A program made the translations under genes and the position numbers. A stretch of DNA of 64,000 nt from Massilia phyllostachyos (lineage in GTDB: Bacteria; Pseudomonadota; Gammaproteobacteria; Burkholderiales; Burkholderiaceae_D). How positions within the stretch are numbered: position 1 is the first letter of the stretch; each line of letters begins with the position of its first letter. Of the stretch, positions 51,609 through 62,235 are shown one piece after another. The stretch covers positions 186,001 to 250,000 of the forward strand of contig NZ_JAJNOC010000007.1 of NCBI RefSeq assembly GCF_021044825.1, written 5' to 3'. The notes below the pieces were generated by a model, which saw nothing but the letters and a program-made list of their open reading frames with translations, was not told the origin of the DNA and did no database searches.

Positions 51609-52436
51609 ATGCACGACTTGCCGGGCAGCCGCCTCGCCGATTACCGCGCCACCCACTTCCAGTACTTGGTCCAGGACCGCGTCGCGACCATCACCCTGGA
51701 CCGCCCCGAGCGCAAGAACCCGCTCACTTTCGACTCCTACGCCGAGCTGCGCGACCTGTTCCGGGCGCTGGCCTATGCTGCCGATGTCAAGGCGGTCGTC
51801 ATCACCGGCGCGGGCGACAACTTCTGCTCGGGCGGCGACGTGCACGAGATCATCGGGCCGCTGACCAGGCTCGACATGCCGGGCCTGCTGGCCTTTACCC
51901 GCATGACGGGCGACCTGGTGAAAGCCATGCGCGCCTGTCCGCAGCCGATCGTGGCCGCGGTGGACGGCGTCTGCGCCGGGGCGGGGGCGATCCTGGCGCT
52001 GTCCTCCGACATCCGCTACGGCACCGCGCGCAGCAAGACGGCGTTCCTCTTCACCCGCGTCGGCCTGGCCGGCTGCGACATGGGCGCCTGCGCGCTGCTG
52101 CCGCGCGTGATCGGACAGGGAAGGGCGGCCGAACTACTCTACACGGGCCGCGTATTGACGGGCGAGGAAGCCGAGCGCTGGGGATTTTTCAATCGGCTGT
52201 GCGAGCCGCAAGCGGTGCTGTCGGAGGCGCAGGCCTTCGCCGCCCTGCTGGCCAACGGCCCGACCTTCGCCCATGGCATGACCAAGAAGATGCTGCAGCA
52301 GGAGTGGAATATGGGCGTCGACGAAGCCATCGAGGCCGAAGCCCAGGCCCAGGCGATCTGCATGGCGACCCGCGACTTCCACCGCGCCTACGAGGCCTTC
52401 GTCGCCAAGGACCAGCCGCGTTTCGAGGGGAACTGA
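51609..52436 (+). CDS. Enoyl-CoA hydratase/isomerase family protein
   Basis: 275 residues of the crotonase fold. Seen are VATITLDRPERKNPLTFDSY near the start, VVITGAGDNFCSGGDVHEI with the oxyanion-hole GG, and RACPQPIVAAVDGVCAGAGAILALSSDIRYGTARSKTAFLFTRVGLAGCDMG with the second half of the site. In this operon it probably hydrates or opens a ring-derived CoA thioester formed after the monooxygenase. Substrate is inferred from neighbours. It lies 27 bases after the monooxygenase gene. Confidence 0.9.
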   Translation: MHDLPGSRLADYRATHFQYLVQDRVATITLDRPERKNPLTFDSYAELRDLFRALAYAADVKAVVITGAGDNFCSGGDVHEIIGPLTRLDMPGLLAFTRMTGDLVKAMRACPQPIVAAVDGVCAGAGAILALSSDIRYGTARSKTAFLFTRVGLAGCDMGACALLPRVIGQGRAAELLYTGRVLTGEEAERWGFFNRLCEPQAVLSEAQAFAALLANGPTFAHGMTKKMLQQEWNMGVDEAIEAEAQAQAICMATRDFHRAYEAFVAKDQPRFEGN

Positions 52437-52437
52437 A

Positions 52438-53591
<1,154 letters not shown>

Positions 53592-53592
<1 letters not shown>

Positions 53593-53984
53593 TGGACATC
53601 CTTCAACCGCCCGGCTGGCCGCGTCCCAAGGGTTATTCGAACGGCGTCGCCGCCAGCGGCCGCCAGATCTTCGTCAGCGGCATGATCGGCTGGGATGCCG
53701 AGGGCCGCTTCGCCAGCGACGACTTCGTCGCCCAGGCGCGCCAGGCCCTGGAAAACATCGTCGCGGTGCTGCGCGAGGCGGGCGCCGGCCCGCAGCACAT
53801 CGTGCGCATGACCTGGTACGTGGTCGACCGCCGCGAATACCTGGACGCCGGCGCGGCGCTCGGCGCGGCCTACCGCGACGTGATCGGCCGCCATTATCCC
53901 GCCATGAGCGCGGTGCAGGTGGCCGGCCTGATGGAAGCGCGGGCGCGGGTCGAGATCGAAGTAACGGCGGTGCTTCCCTTGTAG
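53592..53984 (+). CDS. RidA/YjgF-family enamine/imine deaminase-like protein
   Basis: 130 residues from ATG 53592, sharing its first base with the preceding stop. The fold is recognised from NGVAASGRQIFVSGMIGWD, FVAQARQALENIVAVLREAGAGPQHIVRMTWYV and MSAVQVAGLMEARARVEIEVTAVLPL, with the arginine of RVEIE at the active-site position of RidA. RidA hydrolyses reactive enamines and imines. Next to an aminobenzoyl-CoA-type enzyme it might release ammonia from the ring-reduced amino product; this is inference. The stop TAG is the second to fourth base of repeat copy D. Confidence 0.88.
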
Positions 53985-54028
53985 GGTGGGCCTGGGCGGC
54001 CCCGCGGGCCTCCGCCCACGCGTTCAAC
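53981..54028. repeat. Palindromic repeat, copy D (single arm)
   Basis: 48 bases from GTAGGGTGGGC to CGCGTTCAAC, identical to the complement of 1777-1824 in copy A. Only one arm of the short module is present. It contains the ridA stop codon (53982-53984), then runs into the leader of the EAL/GGDEF gene. Confidence 0.85.
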
Positions 54029-54171
54029 GAAAGGTGATCAGCCTCGATATGTGCGTCAATCGCGCACAATTCGCTTGCAACATTTGCGCAGTGCAGCGCG
54101 GATACTGTTACTATGTTTCTCTGACGAAATTGACGATCTTACTAAATCGTTACCTACAGAGAAACCTGACC

Positions 54172-56490
54172 ATGCTGGATTTTGACGATCTCGCTGCGTG
54201 GCGCATGCGCATCTTCACCTCGCTGATGTCGATCGTGCTGGTGTTCGCATTCTGCACCGCGGTCCCCAGCGCGGCGCTGGCGCTGTTCCGCGGCCGCGCC
54301 GACGTGGCGCTGATGGATGCGCTGGCGCTGGTCTGGATCCTGGCCATCTGGCGCTTCGACGCCTTGTCCTACACCGCGCGGGTGCTGAACTTCCTGGCGA
54401 TGCTGTTCGTCATCGGCGTGGCCTCGATGATGATGGTGGGCGCGATCGGCCTGTGCTACCTGGTGGCGCCGCCGATCCTCGCGGTGATCCTGCTCGGCAT
54501 GCGGCCCGGCTTCGTCGCGCTCGGCGTGTGCGCCGGCTGCATGATGGTGCTGGGCCTGGCCGGCCACAGCGAGCTGTCGGTGTCGAACCTGCCGCACGAC
54601 TCCTTCCTGGGCGTGTCGATCTTCGTCCTGAATTTTACCTGCGTCGTCGGCTTCGTCACCCTGGCCTGCGGGCGCTTGCTGAAAGGCCTGTCGCGTTCGC
54701 TCGACGACGTGCAGGGCTTCGCCGAATCGCTGGAAGAACGCCAGGCCTCGCTGCACGCCGTGAACAGCGACCTGAACCTGACATCGGCGGCGCTGGCCGG
54801 CCTGAACGACATGGTCGTGATCGTCAACGCGGTGCAGGGCGAAGGCGCCAATCCGGTCATGTTCGCCAACGCGGCCTTCGAGCATCGCAGCGGCTATACG
54901 GCGCGCGAGATCATCGGGACCAGCCTGCGTTGCTTGTACGGGCCGGACACCGACCGCGCCACCGTGGCCCGCATCGCGGCCGCCATGGCGCGCTGCGAGG
55001 GGACCAAGGAACAGCTGGTGCTGTACACCCGGGCCGGCCTGCCGCGCTGGATCGAGGTCGACATGGTGCCGTTCTCGAGCGAAGGCGGGGCGATCAGCCA
55101 CTGGGTGATCGTGGGCCACGACGTCACCGAGCAGCGCCATGCGAGCGAAGCGATCCACCGGCTGGCCTTCTACGACGTGCTGACCGGCCTGCCGAATCGC
55201 CGCCTGCTGACCGAGCGCCTCGACGCGATGCTGGCCAGGGCGCGCGGCGCGCGCGGCTTCGGCTGCATCCTCTACATCGACCTCGACAACTTCAAGGCCG
55301 TGAACGATGCGCGCGGCCACGCCACCGGCGACCTGATGCTCAAGTGCGTGGCCGAGCGCCTGCGCGCCGCGGTGCGCCCGACCGACACCGTGGCGCGCCT
55401 CGGCGGCGACGAATTCGTGGTGCTGCTGGAGGACCTCGGCCGCGACTGCGTCGGCGCCGCCGCGCTGGCGCGCAGCATGGCGGAACAGGTGCGCAGCAGC
55501 CTGGCGCTGCCGGTCGAGATCGAGGGCCAGGCCTACCGCTCGTCGGGCAGCATCGGCATGGCGCTGCCGACCCGGCCCGAACACAGCGCCCACGACCTGC
55601 TGCGCGAAGCCGATACCGCGATGTACCAGGCCAAGGCCGCCGGCCGCAACGGCATCGCGCTGTTCGAGAGCGCGATGCTGGTCGCGGCCGAGGAGGCGCT
55701 CACGCTCGAACGCGACCTGGCCACCGCGGTCGAACGCGGCGAGCTGGCGCTGCACCTGCAGCTGCAGGTCGACAGCGACGAGCGCCCGGTCGGCGCCGAA
55801 GCGCTGCTGCGCTGGCGCCGCGGCGGCGTGACCCCGGTCGGGCCCGACGTCTTCATTCCGCTGGCCGAAAGCACCGGCCTGATCGTGCCGATCGGGGCCT
55901 GGGTGCTGCGCGAAGCCTGCCTGGCCTGGCACGAGCTGGCCCTCGCCGGCCACGCGATGCCGCTGTCGATCAACGTCAGCCCACGCCAGTTCGGCGACCC
56001 CGGTTTCGTCGCCGGCGTGCGCGCGACCCTGCTGGAGACCGGCGTCTCGCCGCACGACATCATGCTGGAAGTGACCGAAGGCCTGCTGGTGGACGACCTC
56101 GAGCAGACCGCCGTCAACATGCGCGAGCTGGCTGCGCTGGGCGTGCGCTTCTCGATCGACGACTTCGGCACCGGCTACTCGAACCTGGCCTACCTGAGCA
56201 AGATGCCGCTGCACGAACTCAAGATCGACCGGAGCCTGATCAGCGGCCTGCCGGGCGACGCCAACGCGGTCGCGATCGTGCACTCGATCCTGGCGATGGC
56301 CTCGCACCTGGGCTTGCGGGTGATGGCGGAGGGGATCGAGACGGCGGCGCAGGCGCGCTTCCTGGCCAGCCACGGCGCGCCCTGCATGCAGGGCTATCTG
56401 TTCTGCCGGCCGATGTCGGTGGCGCAGCTGCTGTCGCTGCTGGATGCGCGCTTGGAGGCGCCGGAAAGCCTCGAAGCGCTGCCTGCCTGA
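54172..56490 (+). CDS. c-di-GMP protein with membrane region, PAS, GGDEF and EAL domains
   Basis: 772 residues from ATG 54172; the frame runs upstream across a repeat but has no membrane start there. Residues 10-175 hold about five to six hydrophobic helices. A PAS domain follows (LNDMVVIVNAVQGEG to WVIVGHDVTEQR). The GGDEF domain has the intact active motif RLGGDEFVVLLED. The EAL domain has GAEALLRWR, the metal-binding EVTEGLLVDD and DDFGTGYSNLAYL, and EGIET, so a phosphodiesterase activity is expected. Both domains look competent. It makes or destroys cyclic di-GMP, which controls motility and biofilm formation. Confidence 0.93.
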   Translation: MLDFDDLAAWRMRIFTSLMSIVLVFAFCTAVPSAALALFRGRADVALMDALALVWILAIWRFDALSYTARVLNFLAMLFVIGVASMMMVGAIGLCYLVAPPILAVILLGMRPGFVALGVCAGCMMVLGLAGHSELSVSNLPHDSFLGVSIFVLNFTCVVGFVTLACGRLLKGLSRSLDDVQGFAESLEERQASLHAVNSDLNLTSAALAGLNDMVVIVNAVQGEGANPVMFANAAFEHRSGYTAREIIGTSLRCLYGPDTDRATVARIAAAMARCEGTKEQLVLYTRAGLPRWIEVDMVPFSSEGGAISHWVIVGHDVTEQRHASEAIHRLAFYDVLTGLPNRRLLTERLDAMLARARGARGFGCILYIDLDNFKAVNDARGHATGDLMLKCVAERLRAAVRPTDTVARLGGDEFVVLLEDLGRDCVGAAALARSMAEQVRSSLALPVEIEGQAYRSSGSIGMALPTRPEHSAHDLLREADTAMYQAKAAGRNGIALFESAMLVAAEEALTLERDLATAVERGELALHLQLQVDSDERPVGAEALLRWRRGGVTPVGPDVFIPLAESTGLIVPIGAWVLREACLAWHELALAGHAMPLSINVSPRQFGDPGFVAGVRATLLETGVSPHDIMLEVTEGLLVDDLEQTAVNMRELAALGVRFSIDDFGTGYSNLAYLSKMPLHELKIDRSLISGLPGDANAVAIVHSILAMASHLGLRVMAEGIETAAQARFLASHGAPCMQGYLFCRPMSVAQLLSLLDARLEAPESLEALPA

Positions 56491-56504
56491 GCGCCGAGCG
56501 GCCG

Positions 56505-57701
56505 TCAGCCGGCCTTGCGCACCTGCTCGATGCGCTTGCCGTAGGCCGGCTGGTAGCGCGTCACCTGGTTGCGCCCGTGTTCCTTCGCGTGGTACAGCGC
56601 TTCGTCGGCATGGCGCAGCAGGTCTTCCCATGCGACGTCGGCGTCGAGCATCTGCGCCACGCCGACGCTGATCGTCATGCGCACGGTCTTGTTGTCCGCC
56701 ACCAGTGGCGAAGCCGCGATCAGTTCGCGCAGGCGCTCGGCGATCGCCACCACGTCCTCGATGCCGCCCTGCGCCACCAGCACGGCGAATTCCTCGCCGC
56801 CGGTGCGGAACATGGCGTCGTTGCCGCGCAATGCGCCGGCCGCCAGCGTGGTCACGTGGCGGATCGCCGCGTCGCCGGTCGCATGGCCGTGGCGGTCGTT
56901 GATCAGCTTGAAGTGGTCGATGTCGAAGGTGATGAAGAACAGGGCGCCGCCGATGCCGCGGCAGCGCCGGAATTCGGCGCCGGCCCGCTCGTGCAGGGCG
57001 CGCCGGTTGAGCCAGCCGGTGAGGGCGTCGGTGAGCGAGGCGCGGCGCAGGAGCTGGGCCTGCTGGTGGGTGACGATCAGCGCGCAGCTCATGCACGCCA
57101 CCGACAGGAACACCAGCACGAACAGGCTGCCCGAGGTCTGCAGGAACTGGCTGCCCATGAAGGTCAGCGCATGGCCTTCGCCCAGGATCAGGTAAGCCGC
57201 GCGCAAGGTCAGCTGGAAGGCGAAGAACAGTTCGAGGATGGCGAGCGGCAGGTAGGGCGCCCACTCGCCGCGCCGCACGTGGTTCCACAGCGTGACGGCG
57301 ACGCCCAGGTTGATGGCGACGATGATCGGGGTGAACACGAACAGCCGGTGCATGACCGACGACTGCAGGAAGGGCAGGGCATGCAGCAGCGGGATGCAGG
57401 CGGCGCAGGCGAGCACCTGCTTCCATCCGGTGCGCAGGCCGAGGTGGCGGCGCAGGCCGGCCAGGATGCCGAAGTGGCCGGCGACGTAGAGCGCATTGCC
57501 GACGCCGGGGATCAGGTAATGGCTGGCCTGGTAGCTGATCGCGAGCGCGCCGAGGACGTTGTTACAGGCGAAGAAGACGCCCGCCGCCATCCAGTCGAGC
57601 AGGCAGGCCTGGCGCGCGCCGCCGCGGTAGATCAGGCCCATGCTGCAGGCCAGGATGATGGCCGCCAGCGCGGACGCCACCACGAGCGTGAACGAATCCA
57701 T
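56505..57701 (-). CDS. Membrane-bound diguanylate cyclase (GGDEF)
   Basis: 398 residues from ATG 57701 (GAAGGA upstream). About seven hydrophobic helices fill residues 1-205, then a linker and a GGDEF domain with the FRTGGEEFAVLVAQ active motif (GGEEF variant, active in many enzymes) and DIDHFKLINDRHGHATGD. It would make cyclic di-GMP from two GTP. An RxxD inhibitory site is not obvious. It is convergent with the EAL/GGDEF gene, with 14 bases between their stops. Confidence 0.9.
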   Translation of the reverse strand: MDSFTLVVASALAAIILACSMGLIYRGGARQACLLDWMAAGVFFACNNVLGALAISYQASHYLIPGVGNALYVAGHFGILAGLRRHLGLRTGWKQVLACAACIPLLHALPFLQSSVMHRLFVFTPIIVAINLGVAVTLWNHVRRGEWAPYLPLAILELFFAFQLTLRAAYLILGEGHALTFMGSQFLQTSGSLFVLVFLSVACMSCALIVTHQQAQLLRRASLTDALTGWLNRRALHERAGAEFRRCRGIGGALFFITFDIDHFKLINDRHGHATGDAAIRHVTTLAAGALRGNDAMFRTGGEEFAVLVAQGGIEDVVAIAERLRELIAASPLVADNKTVRMTISVGVAQMLDADVAWEDLLRHADEALYHAKEHGRNQVTRYQPAYGKRIEQVRKAG

Positions 57702-57828
57702 GTGTCCTTCGGCGAACGCTGCGATCAAGTCAATGCAGCATTATAGTTTTCGGCTCACATGGAAATTTTCACCGATTGTTTCAATTCCGGACAAATCGCG
57801 CGGGGTGTCGCCGGGCCGCGACAGGCGG

Positions 57829-58212
57829 TCAGCTGCGGTCGGTGATGCGCACGATTTTCCCGTGCGCGAAGGCGAAATCGCTGCAGCCCTCGAGCGCGAT
57901 CACGGCGCCGGCCGCCGGGCCGCCGGGGATGTCGCGGGCCAGCGTGCCGCTGTAGTCGATGGCCACGGTGACCGCGTCCGCGCCGAGCGTCCAGGCGGTG
58001 ACGCGCTGCTCGCGCCGGGAGAACAGCGCCTTCGACGCTTCGGCCAGCTGGCGGAACGCCGCCAGGCCATCGGCTTCGGCGGTGAGCGCGTCGCCGGAAT
58101 GATGTTCGAAGCGGATGTCGTCCGCCAGCAGGGCGGCCATGCCCGCGATATCGAAGGCGTTGTAGGCGGCGATGTCGTCTTCGACCAGTTCTTGCGGGCT
58201 GCGGTGCGCCAT
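57829..58212 (-). CDS. SnoaL/NTF2-like protein
   Basis: 127 residues. The pattern ELVEDDIAAYNAFDIAGMAALLADDIRFEHHSGD near the start, TAEADGLAAFRQLAEASKALF in the middle and VAIDYSGTLARDIPGG, then ALEGCSDFAFAHGKIVRITDRS, fits the NTF2-like superfamily with a hydrophobic pocket. These bind or transform small molecules; no substrate can be named. ATG 58212 starts about 30 bases from the remains of a LysR gene that reads away from it, as is common for a regulator and its target. Confidence 0.78.
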   Translation of the reverse strand: MAHRSPQELVEDDIAAYNAFDIAGMAALLADDIRFEHHSGDALTAEADGLAAFRQLAEASKALFSRREQRVTAWTLGADAVTVAIDYSGTLARDIPGGPAAGAVIALEGCSDFAFAHGKIVRITDRS

Positions 58213-58244
58213 GGATGCCTGTTCGCGGATGAAGGGAAGGCTAG

Positions 58245-58950
58245 TGTAGAGCCGCGAACGCGCGGGCGCTGGGGCGGGTGCCGTCGGCGGTCAGGATGGC
58301 GATGGCGCAGCTGGAGGCGGAACTGGACCTGTCCCTGTTCGACCGCGGCGGGCGCGAGCCGGCGCCGACCGCCGCCGCGCGCGCGCTCGAACCGCGCGCC
58401 CGCCACCTGGCGAGCCAGCTGCGCCAGATGCAGGCCGACGCGCTGGCGCTGCACGGCGGGCTGGAACGCTGCTTGCGGCTGGCGGTCGCGCCGGAACTGG
58501 TCGGCGCCGCCTGGACCGCGCCGCTGGCGGTGCTGGGGCGGGAGTTTCCGTCGCTCGACGTGGCGATCCTGTCGGCCCCGCAGGCCGACGCCCTGCGCCT
58601 GCTGCACGCGGGCGAGGCCGCCCTGGTGCTGGTGTTCGAACGTAGGCGCCTCGACGAGCGCGAAGGCTTCCAGGAACTGGGGAGCGATCGCATCGTCGCC
58701 GTCGCCGCGCCAGGTCTGGAAGACCGACAGCTAGCTGGCGACGCTGAACCTGGTGCAGGCGGGCCTGGGCTGGGCCGTGTTGCCGCGCGCACTGGTAGCG
58801 CCGCTGGTCGCGGCGGGCAGCCTGGTCGAGATCGCTTTTGAAAACGCCAGCCGGCAGACCCGCCTGCAGATCGACATCGTCTGGTCGCGCGAGCGCGCCC
58901 TCGGTCCGGCGGCGCGCCGTTTCCTCGACTTGATCGATCAAGTGCACTGA
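58245..58950 (+). pseudogene. LysR-family regulator pseudogene
   Basis: The recognisable sequence begins inside the winged helix (RVPSAVRMAMAQLEAELDLSLFDR, 58275-58346) and has no usable start: an in-frame TAG lies at 58242-58244. The ligand domain follows to about 58713. There the open frame loses its match; in another frame VWKTDS is followed by TAG at 58732-58734 and then LATLNLVQAGLGWAVLPRALVAPL to the end at 58950. So the gene has lost its start, carries an internal deletion or frameshift and a nonsense codon. It was divergent from the SnoaL-like gene, which it may once have controlled. Confidence 0.82.
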
Positions 58951-58984
58951 ATTGCCGCTATCACTACATGATCGCGATCCAGCG

Positions 58985-59527
58985 TTAATCGCCGCGTTCC
59001 TGCTGCCGCTCCAGCAGCAGGGCGATCTGCGCCAGCCTGGCCTCGATCGACTGCAGCACGGCCAGCTGCGCATCGTTGCCCTGTAGCTTGGGTGCGTCGT
59101 GGCGCAAGGCTTCGCGCGCCCGCAGGATCCGGGCGCGGAAGGCCTGGGCATCGATGATGCCGGTCAGCTGCATGTCCGAGGCCTGGCCGGCGCTGTGGCC
59201 GGCGGTCTCGAACTTCAGCGTGCTCAGGTTGAAGCGGCGCAGGATGGGGCCTTCGACGAAGGTCACGTCCTGGATGTTTTCCAGCGGGATGGTTTTCTCG
59301 GTCGTGACCAGGATGCCCTTGCGGAAACGGATGCTGCGCGGACCGAGCTGGCACTCCAGGCGGTCGAAATAATGCCGGGCCCACCAGCGCCCGACCCCGA
59401 GGAACCACACGATCGCGAGCGGGATGCCGATCACGGTGCAGGCCATGGTGAAGCCGATCTTCACGACCAGGAAGGGTTTGATCAGCGGATTGAACTGCGC
59501 GCGGTAAGTGGTGTCGTCGGGTGCCAA
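58985..59527 (-). CDS. PH-domain (bPH2, YdbS-like) membrane protein
   Basis: 180 residues from TTG 59527, the only start after an in-frame stop 15 bases upstream; no good ribosome site is seen. Two hydrophobic segments (about residues 17-45) are followed by a bacterial PH domain: RLECQLGPRSIRFRKGILVTTEKTIPLENIQDVTFVEGPILRRFNLSTLKFETAG matches the bPH2 pattern. The C-terminus is a helical, Gln- and Arg-rich segment. Function unknown; membrane association is predicted. Confidence 0.75.
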   Translation of the reverse strand: MAPDDTTYRAQFNPLIKPFLVVKIGFTMACTVIGIPLAIVWFLGVGRWWARHYFDRLECQLGPRSIRFRKGILVTTEKTIPLENIQDVTFVEGPILRRFNLSTLKFETAGHSAGQASDMQLTGIIDAQAFRARILRAREALRHDAPKLQGNDAQLAVLQSIEARLAQIALLLERQQERGD

Positions 59528-59658
59528 GGGCTGAGTGATGGGTTAGTTTGTCCAGAGTGTAGGCGCTTGCCGGGCCGGCGGCAATCCTTCCCGACCTGAG
59601 CGCCGGCGCCGCGCCGATTCTGTTACGGTGGACACCAACAGGCATCGATGGAGGCACC

Positions 59659-59982
59659 ATGAAACAGCAAATCGTACGCGTGATCGACAACGTGCAGGAC
59701 GCCGAACGCGCGCGCCAGGCCCTGCTGGACGCGGGCTTCGACCGGGACGGCATCGAGATCAGCCACACCGGCGACGAAGCCGGCCCGTCGGAAGCGAACT
59801 TCACGGTCGGCGACAAGCCGGCGGTGAAGGGCGGCACCGATTACAAGGATGTGTACACGCCGGGGCTGGAGATCGGCAAGTGCGTCATCACGATTACGGC
59901 CGAGGAGGGGCGGCTGGAAAAAGCCGCCTCCATCCTCGAGTACCACGGCGCGCAGGACAACGACCCCGCGCACCGCCACTGA
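59659..59982 (+). CDS. Small cytoplasmic protein, stress-protein-like (general stress/YflT type)
   Basis: 107 residues from ATG 59659. The start IVRVIDNVQDAERARQALLDAGFDRDGIEISH resembles the ferredoxin-like fold of small proteins annotated as general stress or DUF1269-like, in which an alpha/beta unit binds a small ligand. The second half EIGKCVITITAEEGRLEKAASILEYHG completes a beta-alpha-beta unit. Similar proteins often occur in many copies in Oxalobacteraceae. Function unknown. Confidence 0.65.
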   Translation: MKQQIVRVIDNVQDAERARQALLDAGFDRDGIEISHTGDEAGPSEANFTVGDKPAVKGGTDYKDVYTPGLEIGKCVITITAEEGRLEKAASILEYHGAQDNDPAHRH

Positions 59983-59988
59983 TCCGGG

Positions 59989-62235
59989 TCAGCTCCAGCT
60001 CAGGTCGATCTTGCTGAGCGGCAGCTCGCGCACCCGCTTGCCGGTCGCCGCGAAGATCGCATTGCACACCGCCGGCGCCAGCGGCGGCAGGGCCGGTTCA
60101 CCCAGGCCGGTCACCGGATAGTCGCTCTTGACGAAGTGCATCTCGATCTTCGCCGGGGTATCCGGCATGCGCAGCAGCGGGTAGTCGTGGAAATTGCTCT
60201 GCACGATGCGGCCCTTGTCGATGTCGAGGGCCGGGTACATCATCGTCGACAGGCCGTCGATCACCGAGCCTTCGACCTGGTTCTCGGCGCCCGACAGGTT
60301 GACGATCTGCGACCCGATGTCGGTGGCGACCACCACCCGGTCGACCTTCAGCTTGCCGTCCTTCGACACCGTCACTTCCGCCACCTGCGCCACGTAGCCG
60401 CGGTGGCTGAAGTGGAAGGCGATGCCCTGGCCCTGGCCGCGCGCGAATGTCTTCTTGCCCCAGCCGGCGCCCTCGGCCGCCACCTGCAGCACCTTCTTCA
60501 TGCGCGCCACGCTATAAGGCTGGCCACGCTCGCCGGTGCCCGGCACGATGTCGCGGCTGCCGAGCAGCTCCAAGCGGAATTCCAGCGGATCGCGTCCGCC
60601 CGCATGGGCCAGCTCGTCGATGAAGCTGTGGAAGACCCAGGCGAACACGCAGCTGCCCGGCGCCCGCCACGGGCCCATCGGCACGCGGCATTCCAGCGCG
60701 GTTTGTTCCAACGTGCAGTTTTCCAGCCAGCGGCCCGGGAATTCGTCGCCCGACAGATTGCCGCCGCTGCCCGGCGCGAGCATGCTCTTGCCCTCGCGCT
60801 CGACCCGGTTGGCGAAGGTGACGAAATGGTTGTGCCAGGCCACAGCCTTGCCCGCGGCATCGACGCCGCCGCGCAGGAAGTGGAAGCCGCCCGGACGGAA
60901 GTGGTCGTGCTGCAGGTCGTCTTCGCGGGTCCAGGTCAGCTTGACCGGGGCCGCGACCTTTTGTGCGATGGCGGTGGCTTCCACGATGAAGTCCGAGCTC
61001 AGGCGCCGGCCGAAGCCGCCGCCGCTGCGAATGATGTGCAGCCGGATCTTTTCCTTGGGGATGCCGAAGGTCGAGGTCACCAGCGCCTGGCCGGAACCCG
61101 GGTTCTGGGTCGGCGCCCACAGTTCCAGGGTGCCGTCGGCCGGCTTGAACCAGGCGGTGCAGTTCTGCGGTTCCATGCTCGCGTGCGAGATGAAGGGGTA
61201 GCTGTAGGCGGCTTCGACCACCTTGGCGGCTTTCGCCAGGGTGCCGGCGACGTCGCCGTCCTTGCGCACGGTGGCCGCGCCGGGCTTGCTTGCCGCGGCC
61301 TTGGCCTGGGCCGTGAAGTCGGCCCAGCTGTGGCCCGCGCCTTCGCCTTCGTCCCATTCGACTTCGAGCGCACGCCTGGCGCGGATCGCGTTCCAGGTCG
61401 AGGTGGCGACGATCGCCACGCCGGGGCGCAGTCCGTTCAGGTTGGGCGTGCCCTCGATGATGAAGGCGTCCTTCACGCCCGGCATGGCCTTGATCGCCGC
61501 CAGGTTGGCTTTCAGGGGCTTGCCGCCGAAGACCGGGCACTTGGCGTACACGGCGTACAGCATGCCGGGCAGGCGCACGTCGATGCCGAACAGCGGCTGG
61601 CCGCTGACGATGGCGGCGTTGTCGACGCCGCCGACGCGCGTGCCCAGCAGGGTGTATTTGGACGGGTCCTTCAGCACCACTTGCGACGATTCGGGAACCG
61701 GCAGCCTGGCGGCGCGCTCTACCAGCGCGCCGTAGGCCAGCCGGCGTCGGCTCGCAGCGTGAACCACGGCGCCATGCTCGGCCGCGCACTCGGCGGGCGG
61801 CACGCCCCAGCTCTCGGCGGCGGCCTGCACCAGCATCGTGCGCGCGGCGGCGCCCAGGCGGTGGAAGTTCTCGTAGTTGGTCGGGGTCGAGGTCGAGCCG
61901 CCCGCGCCCTGCGAACCGTACAGCGCGGAATCGAGGTCGGCCTGGACGATGCGCACGTCCTTCCACGGCACCTCGAGCTGCTCGGCGATCACCATCGGCA
62001 GCGAGGTCTTGATGCCCTGGCCGATTTCCGGCTGCTTCGAGATCAAGGTCACGCGTCCGTCGCGGCCGATGCGAATGAAAGCGTTGGGGGCGAATTCCAT
62101 ACCCGGCGCGGCAGCGGCGCGCGCAGTGGCGGCCAGGGCGCCCTCGGCCGACATGCCGAGCATGAAGACGGCGCCGGCGCTGGTCGCGCGCAGGAAGCCG
62201 CGGCGCGATGGAGAAAGCGGAGCGTTGTGCTTCAT
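59989..62235 (-). CDS. Molybdopterin-binding subunit of an isoquinoline 1-oxidoreductase-like enzyme
   Basis: 748 residues from ATG 62235, which overlaps the small-subunit stop (ATGA). A Tat signal (SRRGFLRATSAGAVFMLG) is followed by two copies of the aldehyde-oxidase/xanthine-dehydrogenase molybdenum-binding domain: IRIGRDGRVTLISKQPEIGQGIKTSLPMVIAEQLEV, SQGAGGSTST, and GGGFGRRLSSDFIVEATAIA, with VTGLGEPALPPLAPAVCNAI near the C-terminus carrying the catalytic glutamate of the family. The Tat signal places it in the periplasm. Together with the 2Fe-2S subunit and without an FAD subunit it matches the IorAB type. Substrate not known; aldehyde or N-heterocycle oxidation is typical. Confidence 0.9.
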   Translation of the reverse strand: MKHNAPLSPSRRGFLRATSAGAVFMLGMSAEGALAATARAAAAPGMEFAPNAFIRIGRDGRVTLISKQPEIGQGIKTSLPMVIAEQLEVPWKDVRIVQADLDSALYGSQGAGGSTSTPTNYENFHRLGAAARTMLVQAAAESWGVPPAECAAEHGAVVHAASRRRLAYGALVERAARLPVPESSQVVLKDPSKYTLLGTRVGGVDNAAIVSGQPLFGIDVRLPGMLYAVYAKCPVFGGKPLKANLAAIKAMPGVKDAFIIEGTPNLNGLRPGVAIVATSTWNAIRARRALEVEWDEGEGAGHSWADFTAQAKAAASKPGAATVRKDGDVAGTLAKAAKVVEAAYSYPFISHASMEPQNCTAWFKPADGTLELWAPTQNPGSGQALVTSTFGIPKEKIRLHIIRSGGGFGRRLSSDFIVEATAIAQKVAAPVKLTWTREDDLQHDHFRPGGFHFLRGGVDAAGKAVAWHNHFVTFANRVEREGKSMLAPGSGGNLSGDEFPGRWLENCTLEQTALECRVPMGPWRAPGSCVFAWVFHSFIDELAHAGGRDPLEFRLELLGSRDIVPGTGERGQPYSVARMKKVLQVAAEGAGWGKKTFARGQGQGIAFHFSHRGYVAQVAEVTVSKDGKLKVDRVVVATDIGSQIVNLSGAENQVEGSVIDGLSTMMYPALDIDKGRIVQSNFHDYPLLRMPDTPAKIEMHFVKSDYPVTGLGEPALPPLAPAVCNAIFAATGKRVRELPLSKIDLSWS

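Noticed and set aside
53986..54171. N-terminal extension of the EAL/GGDEF protein
   Set aside because: The open frame crosses repeat copy D and lacks a membrane start; the ATG at 54172 begins directly before the predicted membrane region.
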